Shown: one piece after another, positions 10,725 to 22,100 of the stretch | How the letters are laid out: each line of letters opens with the position of its first letter | How positions within the stretch are numbered: the stretch's first letter is position 1 | Assembly (NCBI GenBank): GCA_037783545.1 | Contig: JBBELK010000095.1 | Location: 377,001 to 441,000 of the forward strand | Source: Henricia sp. BOLD:AAB3569 | Lineage: Eukaryota; Echinodermata; Asteroidea; Spinulosida; Echinasteridae | Length of the DNA: 64,000 bases | Direction: 5' to 3' | The notes under the pieces: model-generated | The model's input: only the letters and a program-made list of their open reading frames with translations | What the model was told of the DNA's origin: nothing | The model's database searches: none | Program-made: the position numbers and the translations under genes

Positions 10725-11070
10725 TGGTCCGACAATTATAGAGCCGTCGTCGATAGTACGCACACATCTGGTGCCGACTGCGACACTGATCACATAGTGG
10801 TCGTCACAAAGCTATACAAAGATATACGTGTCCTGAAAAGACAGAGGCGAAATGCAGCTGTACATCGGATACAACTACGCGCCTTGAAAGACACGACAAC
10901 GGCAGCGTCATACTCAATGCAAACTTATAGCCAGTTCGAGGCTCTGCCCGATACAATACGGGCCCTCATCTGCAGACCTGTCCTGACTTAAGTCGCAGAA
11001 GCATGGACATTACGAGTGGACCGGCATGTCACTTGGAGCTCCATGCAGCGAAAACATCTGAAAACATGGC
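10725..11070 (+). mobile_element. LINE endonuclease-to-RT linker fragment
   Basis: The plus strand reads GADCDTDHIVVVTKLYKD, which resembles the SDH-containing C-terminal motif of LINE AP-endonucleases. After it come a basic linker and SQFEALPDTI. Further on is AEAWTLRVDRHVTW in another frame. It is broken and partial. Confidence 0.6.
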
Positions 11071-11259
11071 AACGTGGTGGGATGTGGTGCGGCAAGCTAG
11101 CTGTTGGTAGACAAGATGGCTGATCTCCGTAAAACGGGAGGCCAGAGGAAGAAGTCATGACAACTTGACAAGTCGCGCCTTTCAGCATTCGAATGCCCCC
11201 CAACAGCGACGCGGCACGGCGCTATATACAATACAACCCCTATAAGATTCTAGGGCCGA

Positions 11260-11412
11260 GTTTGGGCGGTTTGTTCTTGACATACAGCATGGGTAACTTG
11301 TTCTCGATGGATATGTGGTGTGTGATTCCGTTATCCGAGTGTTCTCAGGTCGTGTTCCCGTCGTTCGGGCGCGAGAACATTGTTCGCGTGACAAGAACAG
11401 ACCGCCCGATCG
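11260..11412. repeat. Small foldback
   Basis: GGGCGGTTTGTTCTTG at the left is answered by CAAGAACAGACCGCCC at the right, with GTTCTCG/CGAGAAC inside. Probably a short MITE; no second copy seen. Confidence 0.5.
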
Positions 11413-11778
11413 ACCTCGGTTCCACGGTTGGATTTTCTGCCTATAAATTAGTGATCCCCATCAAGCGAGATGCTTTTTTTCTTTCTTAGATACGCAGCTC
11501 CACAATGGCAGCTCATTCCATGCATGCAGGTTTATTCAGGTTAAGACCCCAACAAAAATAGTTTTTTTCCTGCAATTTCTGCGTGCTCCTAACTACATCT
11601 GTACAAGCATTTCTCCCGTGTTACATTTCACTGTTGTGCATGGGAATCCCTTTGTTTTGTACAGGTCCACTTGGACTTGTATTGTACGAGATCACACAAG
11701 CGGAACGGTTTTGAAAATGATTCCAAAGTGATTGGTATAAATCAGCGCCTAATTGTTATCCAACTTCATTAGCTGTAT

Positions 11779-12346
11779 CATCCTCTTGCAACAGTGCCCC
11801 TTTAACGCGCTCCCTAACTCCTGCGTACAGTGGCCCTGTTGAAAAAGGCCCCATTTCGCGGTGGGACTAGCGACAGAAATCTTGTCGCCTCTGCTGGACC
11901 AATCAGGACGCTTGGCAGTGCATTGCAGCACGATTGCAGGCATTCAAATGTAACGCGCGCAGATTGTAAACACCGTGCATGCATGTGATACATGTATATA
12001 CTCGGTAATGCTGGCCGTTGTCCGCGTCGACGATTGGCTGCTATTTATACTGGGGAATCCGTTCCATTACATTCGTCAGCATGCATCCCCGTTATTAATT
12101 TGAAAAACTGCGGAGTAAATTAAGATCGTCGTTTGAAAGTTTGGTAGGAATGGGACAGTCATAAGGAACGGAACCCAATACAATTTCTGGAAAGTATAGA
12201 AATCGTTTCTTTTCGGCATAACATGACCGAATTGATTAAATTACATCAAAATGACTCGGGCGGCTCACTCCACAGATTTGCGTGTTTTTCCTCAGGGTAT
12301 TGTTACGTCGCTTTGCAGAGTGGAAATTCCCTGATATCTCAGGATG
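11779..12346 (+). mobile_element. CATCCT-ended MITE with 9-bp target duplication, copy a
   Basis: The element is 568 bp, begins CATCCTCTTGCAACAGTG and ends GATATCTCAGGATG. TAGCTGTAT flanks it exactly on both sides (11770-11778 and 12347-12355). Further copies lie at 32688-33255 and, inverted, 43175-43768, each with a 9-bp duplication. The terminal inverted repeat is only CATCCT/AGGATG. Nine-base duplications are typical of MULE-type transposons (inference). Open frames inside are incidental. Confidence 0.88.
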
Positions 12347-13366
12347 TAGCTGTATAGGCCTATTCAACAAACTTCTGTTCTGAGCAAGAATTAATATTTT
12401 AAGAAAATTACATTTCCGTTTTGGGAGAGTAGGCCCTATATCAAAGTTCATTTCTAAAGCAACTTTGCCAAGGCCAAAGACCTAAAATGTTTTCTTTATT
12501 TTAGGAAATTCCTGGGCGGTAATTCATTCAGATTTTCATGAACTGGAAGATCAGGGTTGTTTTCTGCACGTCCTTCAGTAATCTTTTCTTCCGACGGATA
12601 TCAAGTGAGGTGATGTTGGAGAGAGCAGGAATCCATTGTGCATGGATTGGTGGAGACACTCAGTGTTTAGATAAGGATTCTGTCCACGCACCTCGACAGC
12701 TCTCAGCCCATGTGCACAGTATTCTATGTACAACGGAGTGCTAGAAGCAAGGCTAGCAGTAGGCCTACAGTGCGAAAGGTGGATGCAAAATTAATGTTCC
12801 CAGGAAGCCCCAGCCATTTTTCGGATTATGTACATGTACACCCTGGTCCTTTTCTTGTCTACTGTGTTGACAGTGATAGGTTAAAAACATAGAGCTATAT
12901 AACTCCATGGTTAGACTGTAATGAACCATGCCAAAATTAAGGTATCGGAGGTTTCCTTCAGGAGCGTCCTGATTTCGCTAGGCGACTGTTTACTAGGTAA
13001 AAGGCCGGCCGTAACCGCCATCTTTGTTGGATTTGGAGAGAGGCACCTGAATGTGAAATAGTCCTCCATTCACTGTAGGTTTGGCTATTCGAAAGGTTGT
13101 CAAAGTTGCGATCACCCATATACACGTTGATATTGAACAACATCAGAGCTAAGACAGAGCCTTGGGGTACTATGGGTCAAAGATCTTACAGGCTCCTACT
13201 TGCTGAGAAGAAGACAGAACGTAGCTTGACAATTCTTGGGGAAGTTCATCAGCAGCAAGCCATTGCGCAGTGTCGTAGGTGTCCATGATGCAACACCCGT
13301 TCTATGGGCACGCTGGCATCCTATCTCGATAAAGGTGCTTATTGCAAGGACCTTGTGACCTACCTA
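12347..13366. other. No gene recognised
   Basis: Intergenic sequence with short unrelated open frames only. No repeat shared with other parts of the window was identified. Confidence 0.4.
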
Positions 13367-13640
13367 GGGCCAATTTCAGGACGCTGCTTAAGCATTAGCT
13401 GAAAACGCGTGCTTGCAGCAGAAATGTTGTGCTAACATTAGGCCTACGGCTATTTCACGGCGATGGTGTACTTCATTTAAGCATACACGTGCTTAGAAAA
13501 TGTTACATCAATGTCTTTAGCAAATTTTGCCTCTAAAGCTAGCAAACGTTTTGCAGTGCTCACGGGTACGATCTCCACGAAATAGCTGGAGCCTTCATTA
13601 GCACAAAATCGGCTGCCAAACAGCTCCATGAAATTGGCCC
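13367..13640. mobile_element. 274-bp MITE with GGGCCAATTT ends, copy a
   Basis: The left end GGGCCAATTTCAGGA..GCTG is matched by the right inverse CAGCTCCATGAAATTGGCC. The interior holds GCTTAAGCA and ACGCGTGCTT words shared with the 275-bp copy at 34240-34514. Confidence 0.75.
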
Positions 13641-14024
13641 CCGGTCTGAAGCCAGGTAATTATTTCTTGGGCAGAACAGTACATGTACCATCAAAGGGGA
13701 AACTGTGGCCGGAAGGTCAGGCTCGAAAAGTGTATAAAATGTACACAGGGCTAGGGGTGGGATGGGACGATAACTGGCAGCAGGGCCAGCATTAGCCCAG
13801 GTTGGACTCCGTACCGCATACTACATGTGGACAGATGGCGTTAATTTCTGCAGCTTTCCGAGCATTGGTAATAATAATAATAATGGTACAGCATTTATAA
13901 GGCGCACAGTATCTAACATGACTGTCATTCAAAGGCGCCGTAGCCACTATTATCACTGCCCTTATGGAATTACCAGAATCATCTTGCTTCAACTATAGGT
14001 GGCTGCCTGGCTAGCTGCGTACAA

Positions 14025-14212
14025 CCCTATCAGCACTTAGATTGTAGCATTCCCCCGACAGCTCCCCAAATATCGCTTGGGTTGACGAGGCAATTGGGAA
14101 TTAAGTGTCTTGCCCACGGACACAAACACGTTGGCACAAGTGGGGCTCGAACCCATAACCCCTCGATCACGAGCACGGCTGTATAGACCACACGTGCTCC
14201 CGAGGTTTGGCG
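14025..14212 (-). mobile_element. tRNA-like SINE (different family), decayed
   Basis: On the minus strand a GGTTCGAGCCCC B box is followed by a body with GGGCAAGACACTTAATTCCC, the linker seen in several tRNA SINEs. The A-box half is poor. It is not a functional tRNA. Confidence 0.6.
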
Positions 14213-14548
14213 CTCAAGGTAGTTCATGGCAACCCTCTCCCGTCCTTGACAGTTTACACTGCATCACCAAATCGTTCTCAGAGACCTTACTGCTCTTTGC
14301 CTCACGCTTTTATACTTTTCAGGTCGCAGTGAGAGCGCCAGCGTGATCGCGGGTGAGTGTGACAGGAGCATAGCAACAAGGTACATACCGAATAACCTCA
14401 GTACGTAAAATGTTACGGCATACCTTAGGTCAAGCTTGTTTTTTACTGTAGACTGTTGAATTAATTCCAAACTTCACGAAAAAGCAAACTTCACGAAATA
14501 GGTTCAACGTTATACCAATAAGAAACTGGTACATTTTGTAATGATTTT

Positions 14549-14747
14549 CAGGGGCGGATCCAGGAATTTTTGCAGGAGGGGGTTTTGCCACCAGGGAGGG
14601 GTTTTGCCCGTCAGATTTTTATGTCAGCTCGTTTCGGACAGGCGGACACACACAAAATGCATTACATTATATTTTTTTGTGTCGGAGCGGGGGGGGGGGG
14701 GGGGGGGGGGGTTGACCCCCAAAACTCCCCCTCTGGATCCGCGCCTG
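14549..14747. mobile_element. MITE with CAGGGGCGGATCCAGG end, second copy
   Basis: The ends CAGGGGCGGATCCAGG and CTGGATCCGCGCCTG are inverted, and ATTTT flanks both sides (14544-14548 and 14748-14752). It contains a run of more than 20 G around 14689-14711. Same family as 6515-6771. Confidence 0.82.
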
Positions 14748-14818
14748 ATTTTATGAAATTGGGCCTCAAGTTAAGAGAACATAGAGATGGATGGCTCAGT
14801 TGGTAAAGCGCTGGCACA

Positions 14819-14968
14819 ATAGACCGTTTTGAATAGCTGTCATCTAATTGTAGCTAGGGCAGTTTGTTTTTTTCCATTAGGATATGCATGGCTGTACATT
14901 TTGTGCTTACATTGTTGACCAATTTAAACAAAAGTTGCCCTACAAGATGGCGCTATTTGATGGTCTAT
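14819..14968. mobile_element. MITE with ATAGACCGT ends, copy a
   Basis: ATAGACCGTTTTGAATAG at the left is answered by CTATTTGATGGTCTAT at the right. It resembles the 146-bp element at 18671-18816. A TA target site is likely, as the flanks read TA. Confidence 0.65.
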
Positions 14969-15204
14969 AAACCGCAATAATGGTTCTACATTGACTAGTC
15001 AGCTAAAATCTCAACTGCTAAAGTGCAGATCAATGTGTGAATGCCCTTTGCGTAGAACAACTTACCAGGACAACTGATCAAGGACAAATTTCCTTTGATA
15101 CTCAAATGCTTCTAAATCAGGGTCTCTGTTGCTACTGCTGTACACCTTTTTGTAATCATCCCATTGGCATTTTGTTATATGGAGGTGCCCTTTGCAAACC
15201 CAAA

Positions 15205-15740
15205 AAGACCCCCAAGGGTGCACCCAAGTAAACAGGCAGAGATCCCTATGCCCTCCAATTCTTCTTTATTAGAGAGCATTGCGAGCTGAACGAGTGTGGT
15301 CTTGTGCATCTTCCTTTCGCAAGGGTCTTTCCTGCACTCGTACCTCGCTTGCCAAGTACGAGTGCAGGAAAGACCCTTGCGAAAGGAAGATGGGTCTTGT
15401 GTAGAATATGGCCATCGCAGTGATGTGGGTTATTTTTTCTTCCAACTATAAACATTTTGGACAATGTAGCTCCCAAAAGTGGCCCTATTTTTCCCAGTAG
15501 CATATGTGCCTTTGTTCCAAAATGGATGCTGGTCTGTTTTCACTGTTGCAGGGGTAGTTTTGTTTCAAGTGGACATTAGGGAATAAAAGTGACGGATTAC
15601 CCCATAAAATTGAACAGAATTGAAAAGATGAGACTTCAATCTGTATTTTGGTTGTTGTCCTGAGAAGCTGAGAGAGTTGTGAAGTATTTTTAAATGATTT
15701 TTGAAAATTGTGCATTTAGCATTGTTTCCTATGGGAGCCC
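15205..15740 (+). repeat. Interspersed repeat shared with 55495-55895
   Basis: Long collinear similarity to the reverse complement of 55495-55895, with words such as CCCAGTAGCATATGTGC, GGGGTAGTTTTGTTTCAA and AAAAGATGAGACTTCA. This copy is interrupted by the 86-bp hairpin element at 15307-15392; the other copy is not. Confidence 0.75.
15307..15392. mobile_element. 86-bp perfect-hairpin element with 9-bp duplication
   Basis: Two perfect 37-bp arms (starting CATCTTCCTTTCGCAAGG) flank a 12-bp loop. GGTCTTGTG occurs directly on both sides (15298-15306 and 15393-15401). The homologous repeat at 55495-55895 lacks the insertion, showing a recent transposition. No coding capacity; far shorter than usual MITEs. 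Confidence 0.9.
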
Positions 15741-15867
15741 TATTTACATGTGTGCAACCCCAAATAACAAATTGCAGTATCGCTTTGTGATGAAATTCCT
15801 GCAATAAATAATTAAGTCTTTAAAATCTTGGTATTGCTTACAGGGCTGATGATGAGCCCACTTCTGA

Positions 15868-16000
15868 GCAAAGTGCTTTACCACACTTGCTCTATCCTTC
15901 AGATAACATGTAAAGTCACACGTCCAGTTGTATTATGCATTTAACAGATCCCAAAGCATTATTTTGCAAACGAAAGAGACTTTTGTCCATTTCTAGCTCA
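15868..16000 (+). mobile_element. SINE body fragment without tRNA head
   Basis: The words GCTTTACCACACTTGCTC, TCCTTCAGATAACATG and AACAGATCCCAAAGCATT follow the body of the class II tRNA SINE in the same order. The head is missing. Confidence 0.6.
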
Positions 16001-16129
16001 GCAGGTTACAGCACCTAGTGCCCTGAGCACCATGCAGTGTGGACTATGCAGTGTGGACTATGCATCTGGCCTACTGCTTATACTCTCCACATCATTTGGG
16101 TTTAATATCTGAGACATTGTATGTTTTCA

Positions 16130-19100
16130 TCAACTAATGTGTTGTTTTTCAAACAACTCCTTGATAACTGCATCAAAGTCATTTTGTTTCTGTGAAGTTC
16201 TGGATCCTTCTGTGTCCACAGCAACAGGCAATGGTAGATGCACTTTGCAATCACGGACTTGCTGCAGGATGTCTTGCCGGATGACATTCAACTTTGACCC
16301 CAGTTCCTTCATGTCTGTCTTTGTGAGTAGTCCTTCGTCTGGAGAGGAGTGTGATCAAAAGGAAACATGTGTTGGATACAACGTGGTGTTCGATAGTCAA
16401 TAAATAGCTTGGAGAGATGTGCACTGTGTGATGACTTAACTAAGTATGATCTTCTGGACTAAAAGGTTGCTTTATATAACCCTAGAGTTGGTGGTAACAA
16501 TGGCAAGTATTTAACAGCTGAAATAAAACACAATAGCCAGGTTGCACACAGACTGCCAAAGTATGTTGACAATGTATTACATTCGACTACAAGGAATGCC
16601 AATAGGTAAGTATACTAGCAGACAATAACCAAAGGAATGCAAGGAATGTAAGCAATTGAGGATAGTAACCACTACACATGTTATAATTAAATAGCAAAAA
16701 AAATAGGCATCAAAAATAAGGCCTCGTAATTCCTTACATGTCTGTGGGTCCCATTCGATTCATATGTGATTCAAGTGTTTTATAATAGGGCTTGGGAATG
16801 TGATGTCATGCAACGTCACAATGCAGTGGTTTCCACCATGTTATGTGGCAGTAACATGCGCGTTGTATGTACAGCTTGTTTTGTCCTCACGCGTGCAGGA
16901 CGCTCGCGTAGCGACATGTGGAACGACTAGCACTACCTTCGAAGGTAAAGTTAAAGAGGAAGAATCCCCCTTGACGAAAATCCAGCATTTAGGCTTTTTT
17001 CGATAGTCCAAACATCCCTCTTGCCGACGTGGATTTTTATTATTTTTTAATTGTCGGTTTTAAGTGGATAAATTGCAAGCAAAAGTGCGCTTTTCGAAAA
17101 TGAGATTTTCGCGATTTCTGAAACGCTCATTAGGTATTCATGATATGCGCGTGACCCCGTGACGCAATCCTGAGAAAGAGAAGTCAACACGATTGTTAGC
17201 TCCATACGTTTACACGCAAAAAACTTGGAAAACCGTCTCTGTTAGATGGTGTTTTTTTAAGAATTGTTTTGGTCCAAAAAGCCAGAGATATGCCCAGTAG
17301 CTGCATAGTTGTATGTTTTACCAGACAATATGAAAAAAAAAGAGCAGAAAGATTTTCTTTTCTATTACCAAGAGAGTGAAAAATGAGTCGCTCATTCTAA
17401 CTTGTACCGGGCGATGTTCAAACACGTTGAAGCTTCCCCCGCAGTGAACCGTCCAATGCTGTAGACAGACCGCTGTGAATGCCGTTCGTTCCGTGACAAA
17501 ACCACCCGTCGCAATGCACCAGTATTTACTTCAAAAGAGCTTCATTGTGAGCGACAATTTCACCGTTTTTTCACAAAACAGGTAATAGTAGAGTGTTGTC
17601 ATATTACATGAAGTGTTTTTCACGTTTGTATTTTGAATTACAAGGACAAAACAGGCATGATAAACATTCACTTTGTGTATTTTCCATTCAATACTGCACA
17701 GGCCGTTTTGTATGTTTCTCAGGATGACGTCAAAACCCTGTTGATAAACAAGCCAAGTGACCTCGAGCGTTTCAGAATTCGGGTGAAGAGGGTCGGAACT
17801 GCTTTACGTTTTAAGCAAAAGCCTGTCGATTTTTCGTGAAAAACAAGTTGTCATGGTGTTGTAGACTCATACACCTCCATGATAAACAGAAAAACTACAA
17901 AAAAGTGGACGGGGGGATTCTAGATGTTTAACAACGACAGTCCCACTAACAACGACGCGTGTCCACACGGTGCTTTAACAACGACGCGCAGGCATGCACA
18001 CGGCCTATATACCAATGGTGCGCACTCATAAGTAGCGCGCTACTCATAAGATTTCTCATGGGTAAATCGTCATTGGTATCTTGTAAGTAAGTGCATCCAC
18101 ACAGTCACTACTTACGAGCTTACTCACGAGTGCCCACTACCAATGACTTACTTATAAGTTAACAACGATCGTCTGAACGCACCTAATGACTGTTTGCGTG
18201 ATATGGAGTTGGATTACCTTTTTTTTAACACCCTGTACAGTAAACTACAAGGCCATTTTTTCACTACTTCATTTGTCAAAATGGAAATCAATGTTGGGTC
18301 GCAAGTATGTTGCGGCCGAGGTCAGTTCTTTCTAACTTACGTTTAGCAGTGGCCATTGCTTTGGCAACACACTTTCTTAGAGCCTGATCTGCCTGATGAA
18401 CAACACTTGCAGCACATACTGCTCGACATGATTCCTAATGAAAACAAATACAGCGAATCTATATATACAGCAAGGTCACAAAAAGTCAAACAACAGTACT
18501 GTCACAAAGGCCTATTCAACAGGGTTGAATGACAAGTCCCGCACAAGTCTGTCACAAGTCCAGTAACAAGAAGCAAAGGATGAATACGCACGCCAGAATG
18601 CCTTTGTTGGAGTTCATTTGAATATGTGACTTGAGGTGGACTTGTGATGTACTTAACTACACCCCTGCTATAGACCGTATCGAATAGCCGTCATTTTGTG
18701 GGGCACCTTTTGTTACTTAAACCTTTCAACAATGGAAGCACAATATGTGCAACCATGCATGTCCTCAAGGAACAAAGAAACTACCCCACAAAATGGCGGC
18801 CATTCGATACGGTCTATACAAGGCCATAAAAGGCCCTGCAAGTCCTCACAATTCCATGGATTTTAGTCAAGCTCATCTGAGCAATTTAAATGAATGCAAC
18901 AGCATACATGTAGATGCTAGTGATTTGACATCAAGCTCTTTGCGGTATATATCACCTGAGTGGATGCGATCATGGCATATAATGCCATTTTAGTAAAATG
19001 TAAAAAATTAGCAAGAATACTGTAGAAAATCTACATACAAGTGTAAACTTTCATTACAGCGCTCTCCAAGAGACTCAGTTCACCATTTATAAGTGGGTAT

Positions 19101-22100
19101 TTCGAGCCTTGGGCTGCGTTCCAAACACGCAAACATTGCAAATGTTTGCAACATTTGCAAACAACAGGTACCCGGCACAAAAGCAGCCCAGGTTTTGACG
19201 TTGTGATCAACGGTTGGTTGTTATAATGAATGCGATTAAGTTACGTCATTTTACGAGCCAATTGGCCCATTACGGCCGGTACTCATCCCCGGTTTCCGTG
19301 GTATGGAGTGACTAGGAGCAATGCTACATGTACTCCTTCTGGATGGGATGCAAGTCCATCGCAGGTCTACCCCCAGCAACTAGTTGGGTTTCCCCAACCG
19401 TATTTGCTGGTACCCATTTATACACCTGGGTGGAGAGAGACAACGTAGAGTGAAGTGTCTTGTCCAAGGACACAACGCGGTGCAATGGCCAGGTTTTGAA
19501 CCATGGACCTCTCGACCGAATGTCCGACATGCTATCCACTATACCACCACGTCTCCACAATGAATGCGATTAGTTTTATAATAAATTTCATAAGCACACA
19601 ACACTTGGAATTGTTTATGTCTATTATGTAGACTCAAACACTATGTCTGGGTAATGTATGAGCGTACCTTTTCTTCAGCATTTTCTATTTCTATCGGTGA
19701 TTCTGAATTCATCAGTGCCTTGCAAACCAGATCCCATGCTGCAGACCTCAAAAAGGAAAACAAAATCAAATTCAAATTCATGCCCTCTAAGGGGTAGTCC
19801 AAAGTTAACATTTTCACAGTTCTACAGATAATAGCACTCCGCTCCCTTCTAATCAACATTTTTCTGTCACTACCACGTAATATCAACATTTTTTAGGGCC
19901 CAACAATGATGTAAATGTTCCGGATTACCAATATTTATTACCAATTTAGACTTGTTCCACTTTCCTGCAGAAGAATTGTTAATGATTGTTTATTTTTGTA
20001 TATTTTTGTATATTTTTGTATAAGGTATATCATAATCATTTCACTGTAACTAATGCCTTTCCTTTTAGTCTTTAAAGCCGGGCTAAAATCTTGAAGCTAC
20101 TTGGCGAGGAAGAAAGTTATTTTATAAAACGGATGTTACTTGATAAAGTTGCGTTTTTCTTATCTTTATTGCTGACTTTATATTAGAGGAAAAATGAAAA
20201 ACTAGATCGTGTTCGTCAACCGGCAACTGGCCAAAATGAAAAACAGGGCGATGACGTCATAATGATATGTATTGACCCCGCTACGTCATAGCGAGGAGAC
20301 AGTCACTATTTTGCAAAGCAAGTTGCATGCTTTCCGCATAGCATAAACCACCAGTCGTTATTTTTCTGTAAAAGTTTTCAAAGTTTTCGGTGCATTTTCT
20401 CAGTGGTTGTTACACTGAATTCATTTTTGATATCAATAAAATGCCTTGTTGGTGGTAACACTTGCAACTCTGTGGAAAATCCGCAGTTCCGTGCGTGCAT
20501 ACAACGTGTGCGTGTTTGCTGCGAGGAGCTAGGTACACGACCACAGTCAGTGAAGCAGCTCTGTGTGTCTCCTCGCTATGACGTCACACACATAGCTCGA
20601 GTTGATTGACGTGACCTTTCATTTTCAGTTTTGCGTAAAGAAAGTCTCGGAAAAAGACTGAAATTTTCTAACCTTTCCAGGATGAAATTCTTAGGACTAT
20701 ATAAAGAAAAAAACTGTTGAAAACCATGAAAGTGAAGGGAGATTTCCACCCAGCTTTAAGTTCCTTCTTGAGGACAAGATTTGCCGACAAACACATTCTG
20801 CATATCCCATGCTGATTTGCCACTTTGATGTCTATTAAAGTTATATTGTCCGTGGTTCTCAGTGAATTTGATTTGTTTTTTTCCAACGAATTTTTAAAGC
20901 ATTTACTTTATTTTAACGAAAAAACTTTGTATTTTAGACATCGGCAACCCTGTGAAAAACGTCTTTTTTACAGCCCTTTTTTGTGCCTTGCCTAGACTTG
21001 CCCAAGTCTGACTTCCCGTGTTTGGTCTGTACTGCGAAGCGTACAGCGCGCCCTCTGGACTTGTGGCCTGTCAAATCTCTTTTCTTCTTTCTCGGAGGAC
21101 TTTCTGAGGGCACGCTGTACACTACGCATCACAGACCAAACATGGGAAGTCGGACTTGGGCAAGTCTACACCTTGCAGCGAGTTGAATTATTGGCGGGCT
21201 GCCAATAATTCAAAATATTGACAGTAATTGTTTGATAACTAAATGTTGGTCATTTGTTTTTGTTAATGTCTCATTTGAAAGCGAATAACTTGTTTCTAAA
21301 AAAATATCAATTCAACAAATGTTTCCTTTTCAATTAGGTGCCACACCCAAAATGCACAGACAATACATCTTTAACTGAAACAATTAATGACTTTGATAAA
21401 AAGTACTTTAACCACTTCGCAGCGGGGGACTGCATATACAGTTGTAAGTGTGAGTGTCTTGGGCAGAATTAGCCCATGAATTACACCAGGGCAGAGCTGG
21501 TCTATTATCTTGTTGGCTTGGGGTCAAGTCAGTTTTTGGTTTTTGACCTGTGACTTGACTCTGGGGAAAATGACTTGTGACTGGACTTGGGAAATAAGAT
21601 TGATTTACGACTTGAAATAAAAACTAGTCATCAAGTCTCCAGCCCCAGAGACATACATGTATACTGCATAACCAAAACTGCTAGTGCGGTTTTCCGCTCC
21701 AGGGGAATAAATTGGAAAATGCCTAGCCGTCGCGAAGTGGTTAACAAAAATCCATTTGTTCTACAAGTGCAAGCACTCTCTCACCCCCTTTTGGGTCATT
21801 GTATATTTTTAAAATTGATACTTACACTGTATGTGTGCTCTTTTGCTCAGTCACGTCAATGCAAAGAGAGTGCCTCTCCCACAATGCAATCTGTGGGTCC
21901 GGGGGCTCTATGTTGTCACCCATCCGTCTTATCGTTTCCACCGTAACATCGTGGCAACGCTCAGCATTTCGTGCAACAGCAACCTCCGTACTGCACTGAA
22001 GATAGATCTGGCAAAATCCTGCACTGTCTGCAGGCATGGAAATCAAACAGAAATTTTGGGGGTTAAAAGATTTTGCAGGAAATTGCACTCTCCAAAAATC

